Shown here one piece after another: positions 1-13,200 of a DNA stretch of 64,000 nt. Source of the stretch: Coniferiporia sulphurascens (lineage: Eukaryota; Basidiomycota; Agaricomycetes; Hymenochaetales; Hymenochaetaceae); contig NBBA01000003.1 of the NCBI GenBank assembly GCA_002794785.1, positions 1,054,001 to 1,118,000 of the forward strand, written 5' to 3'. The translations under genes were made by a program, and so were the position numbers. Under the pieces are notes generated by a model. The model saw only the letters and a list, made by a program, of their open reading frames with translations. It ran no database searches and was not told the origin of the DNA. Position 1 is the first letter of the stretch. Every line of letters begins with the position of its first letter.

Positions 1-1217
1 CAGTATGGGGTATATGCGGTCCAACGCAAAGATCGACCATCGGTCCGCAACGATATACCGTTGTGGACGTTCCGTCCGGGATCTTCGTCTCGATCAGATG
101 CTTTTTGTATTTGTTGTACTGACAAAATTGAAATAAGCGTAAAGTCTTGAGGGAAAAAACCCCCCTCACAGAGAACATTTCCAAAAGTATGTCTTTTGAT
201 ACCACGAGCCGCTCGAATTTTTGCTTCTCCTTAATGGCCTTATCGGATACCTTTTCAAGAGCAGGATAATCCGTCGTCAGAACGGGACTAAGAAATTGGT
301 CAGCGAGAGGCCCTGTTAATGGTTGATACATCTCGCGCACCGATCTCCGGTGGCCATCTCGTAGAAGAAACCGTCGTCCGTCGGCGGCCCGATGCACAGA
401 TGACAACCGTAGTGACGTTCGGCCGCTTCCCCCAAAATGTGAGCTGATGAGTGCCAGAATACACGCTTTCCTGCTCTAATTCAGTGTCATGTCGAAAATG
501 AACGCAAGGAAACAGACCTTCGGGATGATCGAAATCCAGAAGTTCTAGCTTCACAGATCCCTCCAGCGGCCTTTCCAGATCCCACAAGCTACCGTCGACC
601 TTTAATCTAGAGATGAGAACGTAGCCGTGTAAAAAACATTGTCATCATTCACCTTTGCGATCACTATACGTTCCGCAAGACTTTTCGACAGCTCTTTCGC
701 GACGTCCATTGGACTCGTTTCCCAGCTCGTACCCTTACGCATAGAGCCATCGGGAAGAGTTATAGATATTTCTTGTCGGGATTGTTCTGTTGCAAAACGT
801 CGGATAAAGAACCCGACCACTCATGGAGTGCTTACGTTTAACCCACTCATCGTATTCTGCCTTTAGTCTGTCGAATATCTGAATACGATGACCAAAAAAC
901 GCCGGCGGCGGGTCCAGCTGCAACGAACGGTTCTAAGTAAAAGCGGAACCACAGGGAAACGTCGAACGCACTTCGAGTTGTACGGAAGATGCAGCAGCAA
1001 CTTTTTTCTCCTTTTGCTTCTTCACTCCTCCAGACTCTGCCTGTTGGATTGCTGGATTTGACGCCGGAGTCGCCGTAGAATGAACAGCAGCTGGAATGAC
1101 CGAGCTCATGTTTCGTATAAGATTCGCTCTTGACAAGTGATTTACTAATTGTGTGTAATTCGAAATGCGCAATGGGCACCGATGACAAGGGCGACGAGAG
1201 AGAACCCTGGCCAGCAT
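1..1217 (-). CDS. THS1: Threonyl-tRNA synthetase, N-terminal part (cut by left window edge)
   Basis: Charges tRNA-Thr with threonine. Read on the minus strand, the spliced exons give an Arg-rich leader, a Lys-rich linker (KKQKEKK), a eukaryotic-type helix ending at WVK, a TGS domain ([18 protein letters not shown], about 780-620) and the start of the editing domain ([19 protein letters not shown], about 590-540). Near the edge the frame continues with [19 protein letters not shown] and [16 protein letters not shown], as expected for this enzyme. The catalytic core and anticodon-binding domain lie outside the window. Introns are short: 5' exon ends SSVQLE before gtgcgt, and one intron near position 150 separates LEMF from YNKYKK. 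Two in-frame ATGs, at 1217 and 1109, bracket a leader of 36 residues that looks like a mitochondrial presequence, so one gene may serve both compartments. It is head-to-head with VPS8. Family assignment is firm. Confidence 0.93.
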
Positions 1218-1353
1218 TCAGCTTCGAGTCACTTCCTGAGCCTGAGTGAGAGAAGAGGTAGGTTATGTAATCAAGTCTTTGTGGATTTCGTGCGCTCCCG
1301 CTAGACTTCCCGTCTGCCCGACTATCCTCGGCAATACCGACGTGTCACGCACA
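1218..1353. promoter_or_regulatory. Shared promoter of THS1 and VPS8
   Basis: 136 bp lie between the upstream ATG of the synthetase (minus) and the chosen VPS8 ATG (plus). Both 5' UTRs and core promoters must fit here or overlap the neighbouring coding exon. I see no clear TATA box. If the synthetase also starts at 1109, its cytosolic transcript could begin inside the leader exon. Confidence 0.5.
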
Positions 1354-4300
1354 ATGTCGGCATCCAGGACACTTAGCGAGCTTGTGGACTCACCCCCAGA
1401 CGACTCGGACGACTCAGACGAACTAAACACCGTTAGAAATCGGACGCGCAGTAACTCTGGCTCATTCTCAGTTGATGACGCGGAACGGACTGGACAGGGT
1501 GATTATGCCTCTCGGATGGACGAAATACTTAGCGAGAGTGGTGATATTGGCAGTCAAAGTGGTATGGAGAATGACGAGGACGAGGGCTTCCTGTATACGG
1601 GGAAGGACGCAGACGAACCGACGGGAGGCTATCGCGAACGGCTGAAGGATGTTCTAGACGAAGAGTTGGATAGTGAGGAAGATGCTTCCCACAGAAGCTT
1701 TAACTCAGATGGGTCGCTGCACATTGTGAATGATTCATACGATGCTTTTGAACAAGCGCGTGCCGTGAGTGCCTAAACACACACCTACCTGCCGTTACTT
1801 ACACGCTATACTTCGAACGGCGTGTCGGACGCGTTTAGATGTCAGCGTCAGATCATTCAGCGCCGACTTCCCCAGTCTCTACCTCTCTCATTTCTCCCTC
1901 GGAAATGCACGCATCCCTTTCAGAGGACGAGCCACCCAGAGAGGCGCGACCTTTTTTGCATCCGAGTGTCTCCAGGTTGCGCTCGAGGTTGCAAACGTCT
2001 CAGCGCCCGGGCGTCGCCTCCTCTTCAAGCCCGGGTATGAGGGAACTTGTTACCCCTTCACCATCCCAATTCTCGTCTATGTCGCGCACATCATCGTTGT
2101 CGGATTTGCAGATGGCTTACACTTCTGCGTCAAGGGACGAAAACGAGCATGAGGCCTTTAAATGGACAAGTTTACAGTCGATTAACAGACATATCTTTAA
2201 AGCAACGTCCGAAAAGGCAAATGCTGTCCTTGGCTCACCTATCTTAGGTTCGCCAACTGTCATAGCAGCAAATGGCTTAATCTGCATCGGCACTGATGCC
2301 GGACGGGCGCTTGTATTTGACTTCAAGCAGCAATTGAAGTGCATATGCGGGGATGGAGACTCGGGTATGTCTACCGCCGTGTTTCCTTGTCCGCCACTGA
2401 ATAGACTTGCTAGTCAGGCTGTTTGGACCAGTTACTGCTCTTGCGTTGTCTCATGACCACACCTTTGTGGCCGTCGGTCATGCCCGCGGACATATACAAC
2501 TTTTCGACGTCAAGAATTCTGCTGTAGCGGCTCGCACAGTAAATCCGACGACTCTGGCCGCTGTCGCATCTGGCCGGCAAGAAGGTCATATTCTAGGGTC
2601 ACGTATTGTTTCTCTCGGATTCATCTCCGGAAGACATACGGCTATTGTGTCAGCAGATGACCAGGGCCTGGCTTTTTTTCACAGTCTGGGGAAGGTGTTC
2701 TTTATAGAGGCAAATGATTGCCTGCGAATACTAGGCAAGTATCCTGAGGAAGAACCGATTCTCCCAACGCTACCCGCATGGTCGGCGAATGGGACAAAAG
2801 GCTCCACGGATAGTACCGCCCCACCGCTTATTGCCCCGCGCAAGGCGCATCGAAGAAATGGTGCAATTCTCTCTATGGGGCATTTGCCCTTAGGTACCGC
2901 TGCACATTCCACCGATATGTACCAGCTGATTGCGATATTGAGTCCTATCAAGCTGGTAGTCGTAGGCCTGAAGCCGACCCCCAAAACGTGGTTCCGCCGC
3001 CATCGTGAAGGAGAAGATGGAAGTGTCGGGAGATCTAGATGGCGTGGTTGTCTTTCGTGGTTTCCAAGTGTCTCTTCAAATGATGTTGCTACTGGAGATC
3101 GTCCCAGCAAGACTAAGCGAAAGGATAGTTTGCAGGATGTATCAGATCCTTTATTGGCTTACTCGTGGGGCTGTAATCTCGTCATCCTTCGCGTTTCCGA
3201 GTCCCGGATTTCTCAGAAGATACGCAACGAGAAGACAGGTAAGGTGGAGAAGATAGAGGTTGGAAAAATCATTTTCAATGAGCGAGGAATTTTTACTCTG
3301 CGATCCGACATACTCGTCATTCAGTGGATAAACATGAACGTGAGTATTTCCTCTTTTTGTTTCCTTAGTAGGTCGTGACTCCTTTTTGCTAGCAACTCAT
3401 ACTCTTCACGGACACAACACTTGAAGTCTTAGACATCCGAACGCTAAAAGTTGTGGAGAGTGTTTTTTATGATTCATTGAATCTAATATCTCCTACTTTG
3501 AGCTATACTTCTTCCGGCACTCTAACCTATCAGGACTCAATCCGAGATGTGCAGCATAGCGTACGAACATACAAGGGCAAGATTTTTGTTCTTGTGAGTT
3601 TGTTTTTTTACTTACTTCATTTGTTCAGCTCATTTAAGCATGGTTTAGGGATACAGAGAGTTGAAAGTCGGCACTTTATTGTCATGGGCGGATCGTATAC
3701 TGTCTTTCGTCCAAGATGGCGACTTCTTGAGCGCCATCAATCTAGCAAGAGACTATTACCTTTGTCAGGCCAAAGGCAATAAAAACGGGCTTCCGGAAGA
3801 CACTGACCTGATGCGGACGGTCGTCGGCGAGAAAATGAAAGAGCTGATGACCGCTTCCGCACGTTACGCTTTCTCGGAGGACCGGATGACGGACTCAACG
3901 CATGTCACTCCTGAAAACAGGGGTGTCGACCGGACTTCACTCTTTGAAGACTTAGTTTCGACATGTGCGCGTGCCTGCATAGCACTGGACGAATTCGATT
4001 CCCTCTTTGAGGACCTTTTTCAGTACTACGATGATTCCGGGATCACACGCATTTACCTTCAGCAGCTAGAGCCCTTCGTACTGGATAATAGCATTCATTA
4101 TATCCCTCCACGAATATCTCAGCGTCTTGTCGGGATGCACGATCAGGATGGAAGTCAGGCAGCAGCTGAGAGGTTAATCTGGCACATCGACCCTGACTGT
4201 CTAGATATCAACCAGTCTCTAGTCCTATGTCAGAAGTATCATCTTTACGATGCTCTGGTTTACATCTGTAATACTGCTCTTCGCGATTACATCACCCCAC

Positions 4301-6360
4301 TTGTGGAGCTCCTTGGTTTGGTCCGGAAAGTTCAACAGATCAAAAGGGAGCGCTTACTCAAGTTAGGGCATCCTAACCCGTCAGACTCTTACGATGATGT
4401 GAATGAGGAACGCTTAATGGTGAATGCTTACAAGATCTATCCATACCTTTCCAGTGTTCTCTCAGGCTTGGCGTATCCCAGTGAAAAGCTCCTTCCTCAC
4501 GAGGAGGCCCTTCGCGCGCAGAACGATGTTTACTCGTTCTTATTTTATGGTCGTTCGAGCGTTTGGCCGGCTGGTGATGGTGGAAAACTGGTTCTAACGG
4601 CTGATGAGGAGGGTGGCGTTGAGCCAACCTATCCTTATGCTAGACTCCTCTTGCGATTCGATGCAGAAGCGTTCCTACACATTCTGGACATAGCCTTTGA
4701 GCAGAGTTATATGAACGACGAATCTCAAGGAACGAGTCGGCAGATTATAATTAAGATATTGCTCGATGTCGTGGCGACGTCGGGTACCGCCTTGTCATCA
4801 TCCGATATTACCTTTGTGAACATTTTTATTGCAAGAAATGTGCCGAAATACTCGCAATCTATTCACATCGCCCCGAGCTCTTTGCAAAATCTCTTGATCG
4901 GATTGGCTTCCGATATGGATCGGAGTACAAGAGAGGATCGCCAACTAGCCGCGGAGTTCCTCCTCTCCGCATACACACCGCATGACGGCGAGCGCATTAC
5001 ACGTCTCTTCGAAGATGCCTGTTTCTACCGTATTTTACGCTCATGGTACCGGCGGGAACGGCAATGGGGCCTCCTGTTGCGAACCTATCTTCATGACCTT
5101 GAAATGAACGCAATCGACTTCTTTCCGAGTATTGAAGAAACGCTGATACAAGCGAGTCGGGCGAATAAAAATGTACTGCCGGACGAAGTGTTTTCATCTA
5201 TACTCGATTCACTTTCTCTGCTTTTACAAAACAGTATACCGCAAACGGCGCTTCTCATTGATAAATACGCGCCAGCCTCTCATTCGAGGGTAGTTGACTC
5301 CTTTGGTGATAGCGTCGATAGCGCCGATCACAACCGCTACGCTTACCTCCAGTGTTTGTTGGGTCCGCCGGCGCCCAATGACGATGGCTCTATTGGACTG
5401 AGACGGAGCAGTCCCTCTCCGTCAGTTGACTATCCCCTTAGGGAACTGTACTTGAAACTCCTATGTCAGATGGAACCAATGAACACGATCACGAGCATTG
5501 CATACTGGCCTAAGGGTTTCCTGGGGGTAAATGACATCGTCACCATTTGCGAGGAAGCAAAAGTTTACGAAGCCGTTGTATGGCTTTTGAACGAGGACAG
5601 TGCGGTAGCATCACTGACCAAGCTCGAGACTTATAGCCATGAATTAACTGCGAAGGTTGGCGAAGAGCTCATTCAATCGGAGGAAGCGCCGACGACTGCT
5701 GAGGAGTTGCGATCTCTCGTATCAAAACTTGAAGCTCTATGCCGGATGGGTATCAAGATCTGCCATACGCATTCCGAGCAAACGGCGGAGGCCGACGTTC
5801 CTCTGGAAGATATGTGGTTCAAGCTTCTTAGCAGCCAGATCGAGTCTGTACAAAATATTTCATCAATCATCACGTCCGGTGGTGCTGCACCTTACAATAC
5901 GATGGAGGAGAAAGTCATAGCTTCGCTACGCTCACTGGTCCACGACTCTTTTACAAGCCTTGTTGCAGTTAGTTCCACCAAGGCTGTGTCCTTTCCGAGA
6001 CTATTCAAACGATTGGTGGACGCAACGGTACATTCACGTAGCCACGCTGGCACACCTTACTCTGAGTTCCGTAATATCCTCACCGGCATGCTAGAGTCGT
6101 ATCGCTCAGAGGGTGACCTGCTTTCGATGAGTAAGCGCATCGTCGACGAAGATTTCTTTGACACGCTGGGAGAGCTAACGAGGGAGCGCTCGAGGGGGTG
6201 GTCCGCCCAGTCCGCAAAGTGTCCCAGATGCAGGGGGCTATTAAGTGTGGATATATTGATTGCTAATGAACACCCTCTGTCAAATCGAACATCACTTGTC
6301 GTGTCTCGCGCCGGTACCTATCATTCCGCATGTTTTTCTCCCAGTCAGTCCCTCGCATGA
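1354..6360 (+). CDS. VPS8: Vps8, CORVET endosomal tethering subunit
   Basis: CORVET subunit that tethers early endosomes through the Rab5/Vps21 GTPase. Five exons keep phase: 1354-1764, 1839-2364, 2414-3339, 3393-3593 and 3649-6360, giving about 1,591 residues, a normal size. The first about 220 residues are acidic and Ser-rich (disordered). A beta-propeller follows (ANGLICIGTDAGRALVFDF, FVAVGHARGHIQLFD), then the signature GTLLSWADRILSFVQDGDF and a long helical solenoid. The C-terminus carries CPRC and, about 40 residues on, HSAC, then stops: only half the usual ligands of a RING-H2 finger. The ATG at 1354 is preferred because the open frame upstream to 1246 lacks family character and starts without context. 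It converges with COG2 over a 174 bp gap. Identity is firm; the degenerate RING is an observation worth checking. Confidence 0.93.
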
Positions 6361-6534
6361 TGTATAACAACATTTGTCATTTTAGTTATCAATACCCATT
6401 CCTGAGTAACTTCCTCCGGATCGCTCCTTTCCTTTTATGAAGCTAGACTAAAGTTAGACGCTGGCGGATTTAGTTATTTGATTATTATATCGCGTAAGAC
6501 GTTTCAGAGTATAAGGAGATCCCCATAAGATTAA

Positions 6535-9500
6535 TTAAGCCGCCTCTGCATCCACCACATTAGCATGAACCAAGTAGTTTAAGGCCTTGAAGGCCGCACT
6601 GCGATCAAGATCAACTCCAAGAGACTCTGCGTCTTTGCCGAATGCTTCGATATCGAGTATTAGTTGGGTGCGCACACGTTCTTCATCCCGACTATCGTCC
6701 TCGTTGCTGGCACCAGAGCCTCCAAAGAGTGAAAAACCAGTCCGCTTTCCCACTCGAAGGCGACGTAAAGAATCTTCAGCCTTGCGCATTGCAGTGACAT
6801 GAGTCATGTACCTTGGACATCATCAAAAGAATGTGACAACTAGAAGAGAGGGTAGACATTTTACCTGCTAGCCACGGCCCCGACGACGTTTGCGCTCACT
6901 GATGCGCAAAACGATTCCCTCAAAGCCCTTGCGTCACTCTCCCCGATGCCTACACCAAAAAATGTCTTTACCGGCCGTAAGATCAGTGGCACGAACGTGC
7001 TCGGCTTGATCGGCATGTTTCTCTGCGACGTCGCACGAAATTGTCCTGGAAGAGACTTAACGGGTGCCAAGGAATCACAACAACGACGTATAAGTATTGT
7101 TTCAACTTGCGACGATAAAAGGGGAAGAATGTCGTTCAAGGAAGTCAGCGAAGACCTAAGGGCTCCTTAGAATTTCGAACTGTAAGAACCAGACACCATC
7201 ACATTCTCGCAGGAATGACTTACCCTCAGGTTGTCCTTCAATATCATCGTTTGTAAGATGCTGAGGGAGCATTATGCTGACCTGCTGCCTCCAGAGTATC
7301 CACATTGCGCGTTCCATTTCTTTAACATCTTGCATGAGAATTGCGCACTGGTGTAATATGCCGTCTTCATCGACTGCCTTGTCCGAGTTCTGGGAGTCTT
7401 GCAATGGTGCTGGGGTACTTGGTCTAGAGCCCGATGATGCTGTGTCGGTGACCTTTACGACCAAAGACCACACAACCATGAGCAATTAAAGGAGGAACGT
7501 GCGAGGCAAAGGGACGCGGCATTTTACCTTGTTCACTGCAGGCGACTTACTTTTCGCCGCTAAGTTCACGAAATTGTTCTCGAGCCATACACGATAACGC
7601 TTTAGCAACTAAACCCTCATGTATGAGGAAACGCTGGCACTTAATATCATCGGGTTAGCCTCACCTGTAAAGTCAGTCTCCAAAATCTGTGCCCCAGATC
7701 GGGCAAATATATCTCCGTACTCCAGCATCGGCGGAGGGCACTCCAGATTACCGCAGACTGATTGGCAAGAAACGTCACATCAATATCCTCTGGCTTTAGA
7801 GTATTAGTCGGAGCGGAAAGTGTTTTCGATTCCAACACCTCTACTACATTGCTGACAATGTCTTTCCAGCGCAGCTGGAAGTAGATCGGTAACTGCCACC
7901 TTCTTTCAAACGCTTGGAAGCTAGGATGGCGTCTTAAACTTCTAACTGATTGCAGTGACGGTGCAAGATACTCTAGTGACCGCAGAAACGCCTGCGTTGT
8001 CTCGTAGTTCTGAAAAACGCATCGCATGTTGTTGTGATTTGTAGCTTTGAAGTCCTCTTACCTTGTGGAATTCGTCCGGCCTTCCCGCCGCAAAAACCAA
8101 TGAGCCTAGATCATCCGTTATAGCTCGAGACACCTCCACCCAGACCACATTTGACAGAATATCGAAGTCGTTGTTTGCAATCCCATCGGCGTCGTTGGTA
8201 ATGTTTGCATTAAGTGAAGACAATCCGGTTGCTCTTTGTGGATTCTTCAGGCTGACGCGGTCAGCAGCTTCCATAACAGCTTTTAAATGCTCAGAGATAA
8301 ACCGCAGGACCTTGTTATACAAAGCTGCCAGAGGGTTGTCAGCATCTTCTAATAAATATATGCTTGAATCGAGATCGGCTGGATGTGAAAGGAGTAAGTT
8401 TTGCCTTGATGCGAAGGCAGTATACGGGGTGTAAGGAGTGAAGGGCTGTTGATAAGATCCAAGAGATACCAAAGGAGATGGGGTATGGGGTAAGACAGGG
8501 GAGTGGGGGCCCGAGAGAGCTCCAGGGAATATAGTCTACTCCGACATAGAATCAGATTAATCGATCCCATTCAAGCCGAGAAAGAAGAGCGGGACGAACT
8601 TTTTTTACAAAACCTCTTACAACTTCACGGCGAATTACGTCTTCGGCATCCCTCCAGAGACAAAGCAAGTCGTATGCGTGCAGGCAGTCAGTTAAGTCTG
8701 ACATATGCTTGATGCGATCGCTCTCTGGGTGAATTGTCTTTCCCGCCTGTGGTTTTTCTGACGTGATGAGCGACAAAAGAGTGGTCGTGAAGTGGTGCTC
8801 AAGGTCGGACGACAACGTAGATTTGATCCTTTCAATTCTCTGAACGATTACCATCAACGTCAGAAAGTCACACATTGAGACCGTAGCTCACAAACCCATT
8901 GCGTCTCGGTCACGAACACACAATTCCTAGATGAAGCTTTCTCTGCGTGATAAAGCAGTTGGTTGTACTCGGTTGCAACTCGGAGCAGACGTTTAGCACG
9001 ATTGCCTTTAGCCCTTTAGGATGAACAATGATGAGTTCATGGAGGTATCTCCTGGTGAAAATGAGATGCTACTTTTCGTCAACATTTTCATCCACTGAGA
9101 GGTTTCCAACGTCAAATACAGTTTCGCTTATGGACGATTTCTCGGAGGACGGGGATATCAGTAAAAGCGATTCCACTCGAGTTATTGAATCCGATATTTT
9201 CAGCAGAAGTTGTAATAAAGCCTTTTAAAGCGAGATGCAGGACATCAGGATTATTTTCGATGCGATATTCTTGTACGAACCTTCTCCTCTCGCAAAGCTG
9301 CTCTTCTCTCCAGCTTTTCTTTCACACTGTCCTGTATGCCTTGGAGTTGGTCCCGAGACACCTGCTCAAAAGTTGAGTCTCGATTTGCGCGTGAGCCTGG
9401 CCGCCATGGTAGCCACTCACAAGTATTTGAGAACGCAGGTCAAGGAGAGGGGCCTTTATATTCTCCAACCTATCCCCATCCCCTTGGAGATCTGTGCTGA

Positions 9501-9819
9501 GACTAATAAAGGCCTCGTAATCGTCATTAATGAGTCTGACTAGTTCTTCTTTAAGAGTGGCAAGGTATTCGCGCAGCTCCGTGCGGAGGTCTGGAAGAGA
9601 TGTATACGAGCGTGAGAGCAAGAATTCCTCAACATTGAATTCCGGAGATGTCAGATATGGATTGTCATGCGATAAAGGCAGGAGTTGAGGAAGGTCGGAT
9701 GAGGTCGCGGTGGCGGCAGGGGGATGTTCTGCTTCTCGCTCCGCCAACTCTTCTGCGAGCCTGTCCAGTTCATACGGATCCCTGACGGCGGGATTCGTCG
9801 ATGAATAACTTCCCACCAT
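6535..9819 (-). CDS. COG2: Conserved oligomeric Golgi complex subunit 2
   Basis: Lobe A subunit of the COG complex, which tethers vesicles in retrograde intra-Golgi traffic. The N-terminal exon (from 9819) carries the COG2 signature NPYLTSPEFNVEEFLLSR and the helical KEELVRLINDDYEAFISL. Later exons give VSRDQLQGIQDSVKEKLE, RAKRLLRVATEYNQLLYH, RIERIKSTLSSDLEHHF and the C-terminal domain (NYLVHANVVDAEAA at the end, preceded by an EERVRTQLILDIEAFGKDA helix). At least ten short introns are needed; I did not fix every border. The start is the first ATG in the frame that precedes the conserved block; the open frame runs further upstream to 10077 but that part has no family similarity and contains low-complexity residues. 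A Gly/Ser-rich loop (FSLFGGSGASNEDD) sits in the C-terminal domain. Size, about 900 residues, fits the family. Confidence 0.9.
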
Positions 9820-10225
9820 GACGGCGGGGTGCAGCAGGTTCTGATGGATCTCAGCTGTACCAGACAAGCTTGCTTGCTCCTTCAGACTTGGAAATAACAC
9901 ACATGCCAGTGATGGGGTCGGCCGTGACCGACGCGTCGAAGCTGCACGTGCCGTAAATAAGTGATCGTCATGTATGCATCTCGGAGCCCCTATCGGCGGT
10001 TCTAACCTACCTCTCCAATCCCCTCCTCCCCTAACGAAGTTCCCTTTGTCTATACCCTCGAATGATATTTCCTGCATTTCTATGCTTGCGTTCTAAATTT
10101 TAAACGTTATTTATTGTCCTCTTCAGAGTATATCTTCTCTCTTTCAAGCTCTACATGATTATAGGGGCTACGGTGCGGCCAGGAATTTGTGATATACACA
10201 GTCGGAGCACACACGGACGAGCGCA
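9820..10225. promoter_or_regulatory. Divergent intergenic region COG2 / OST-alpha-like gene
   Basis: 406 bp separating two divergent starts. The sequence near 10110-10145 is T-rich with a CTCTTTC stretch typical of fungal 5' regions. No clear TATA box or other gene is seen. Confidence 0.4.
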
Positions 10226-13200
10226 ATGTCGAATAATGCTACGTGTTTCATGATGGTCGCACCTCAAGAACCCCCTCTTGTCCGGCATGGTGTTGTCGTT
10301 ATCCAAGGTAAAGTCCCGATTTGCGGTATCATGTGGCATGCTGATATGCTACTGATATGCTAACTACACCATGCAGCACACCACGTAAGCCCGGCTCAGA
10401 CCATCTTGACTAAAAAAAACACCTAGTAAACGACATGCACATAGATCGGATGGATTATCACGGGCATATTTGCCCTTGCATCAACGACTGTATCCCTCTG
10501 GCTCGTGAACAAGCATCTGCAATGGTATACAAATGTGAGAAAGCCGGAACCTTTAAAATGCATTTAAGTGACGTTCGTACCCAGAAACGCGAACAACGAT
10601 GTATTAGCTCATCCTTGTTCATAACGTCAGAGCTTCGCTTACAACAAAGCAGATATAGTTCGCATTCTTTTTATGGTGCCAATCTACTCCATTGTGAGCT
10701 TCGCATCGTACCTCTTCTGGGTAACTACCCTTCTTCGCATTTTCAAGGGCGAAGGTGTTGCTTACCCCTTCTACTATCGACCAAGAATCACTCTACCCCA
10801 TTGCTTCTCTTACGCGATTGCTACGAATCAACAGTTTTGACCTCATTCTTCTATCTCCTTCTCAATTACGTGTCCCACAACGCCGATCAGCAACGTGCCG
10901 TATTCTTAAAGGCATGTCCACAACCCAATCATTTGTGAATATAATCGAATCTTAACACGTTCGACCAGGTGGGACTGAGCAAAGAGAATGACTTCGAGGC
11001 TATCAAACGCGGCGAACCAGTCAAAAAATGGCTGTTCCCGCTCGGGTTTATAGCCTCAAAACCCGAGGCATGCTAATTCCCCATTATACGCAATACCTTT
11101 ATTCATTTCACTTTTTTTCGTACACAGGATGGCCTATATTTCTTACAAATTATGAAATGGGGCATACTCCAGTACTGCGTTATACGCCCGTTGTGGGTTT
11201 CCGTCACCTTTTCTAGTATACAATGTGCCTAAATCTCACTTTAGGACGACCCTCGCCGCAGTTATTCTGAATTATGTAGGTCTGTATTGTGAAGGTTCAT
11301 GGTCACCAGGGTGGGGATATGTTTATGTGTGTATCGTCGAAATTTTGCTATCGTGAATCCGAGGAGGAAATGCAGTCTCACTTTATGCCGCAGATTACTG
11401 TGGTCGTCTCGATCTCGGTATCCATCGCTATGTACTGCCTCATTCAGCTGTACATGCCAATTTCAAGAAACCTCGCGCCTCACAAACCACTATTGAAACT
11501 ATTTTCGATAAAGGCCGTTGGTGAGCTCAGACTTTAAGTAATCTAATGATTGGAAATAAGAAAGAGGCCTGTATTTTTTTTAGTGTTCTTAACCTTCTGG
11601 CAAGCGACGTTTCTGTCTATCCTGAGTTCCTTTAACGTGGTGAAAGATGTAAGCAATATTTTATGCATTCATGATTAGTTCATATCAGCAAAGAAGGTTT
11701 ACTAAAAATTTCAATGGACCTCAGACAGAATACATGTTTGTACTTCTGGTAGTAGCGAAGAAAGAGGCAACTGAAGCATGTTTCCCTCTAGGACCGCAGA
11801 CGATATCAATGTCGGAATTGGCGCCATTTTAGAAACGATAGAAATGACGTACGTATATATCGTTGGACTGCTTTATTGTCCATTGAGATTATAATCTAAG
11901 TTCATCGAATCTACACAGTATCTTCGCGTTTGTCCACATTAAGGCCTTCTCCTATAAGCCATACTGCCCTTTGTTCTATCGTCCTGAAGACCTTGAATGT
12001 GACCTATGCGAAACTCCCCAGCGTACACCACGTCTGCGTGCCCTCGGTCATGCGTTTGACTTCCGTGAAACGCTGCGGGAGCTCTGGGCAGGCTGCGTCT
12101 ATATTTCACGCCGTTGGCGTGGAATCGAAACGGACGGCGTAGCTCGGCGGCTTGTAGTCAGGACAGAGCTATTTGGAGTAACTGACCGATCAACAAGACA
12201 GAGACAAGGACCCGCACCTCCAGACAAGGAGGACCATCTACTTCTCTATAAGCATTTACGCAAGGATCCGAGTGAATTTCCGGGAGTCACCAGAAAACCT
12301 GGAACTAATGGCTTTACGGTCGCGGTCAACGTTGAAAAAGAATTCCACGTCAATGAGGAACGCCAGTGGATCGGAACTGGCGATGATTACATCTATGGAC
12401 TCAATTTTTCGCGGCGGGAACGTAGTGCGGGACTTGCTGAGCAAATAGACGATGAACTTGAACGGAGGGGCATGTCAGCAAAGGAGTTGCGTGAGACGTT
12501 GCAGACGTCAGAAGGCGCGCGGGACCGGCTTGTGGACAGTGAGTCGAGGAAACACGAAGGCCGTTCAAGAAAGCAAGGGTCATGGTGGCGCGGAATTTAT
12601 GACCGTCTTTCACATACCAGTTGGGATGATGGTCATGATGCGTATGATACACCAAGGGCTGCACTAAATTCAAAGCTGCACAAAGTCGAAGATCGACATC
12701 GGGAATTTTTAGTTGCTGAAGGGAGCATGAAAGGAGGATACAGCCACTTAGTTGCTGAAGAGGACTTGTACGACAGTATCCCATCGTCGATTTCTCGCGA
12801 GCGCCAGGGGTGCGGACCAATTCCGCTCGCCGGTGAAGGTCGCTCTGGAGCGGGCCCTCTACATCCAGCACCCGAAGGTGATGTGCAGATATCACCCCGA
12901 TCAGACTTCAAGTTCAGTATAGAGCCCAGCCCAGCAGGCGAACCCAGCATGGCACATTCCGAGCTGACTCGCACACCTGATATTGTTTTGTCCCGGTTAT
13001 TTCCTAGCTTCAGTCCCAACACTTCTTCGGTTCTAGGGTCGCCGAACACCGTCACGTCAGAAGCGAGTGGCCGATCATCCCAAACACACCCTTCATCGCA
13101 CGGGCATCATGTTCGGCTAACAACGCCAGCTTTGGCTGTCCCTACGTCTCAGTGGCGGGCGACCGTGCGTACGTCCGTAATAGTTGATACGGGGCGCGGC

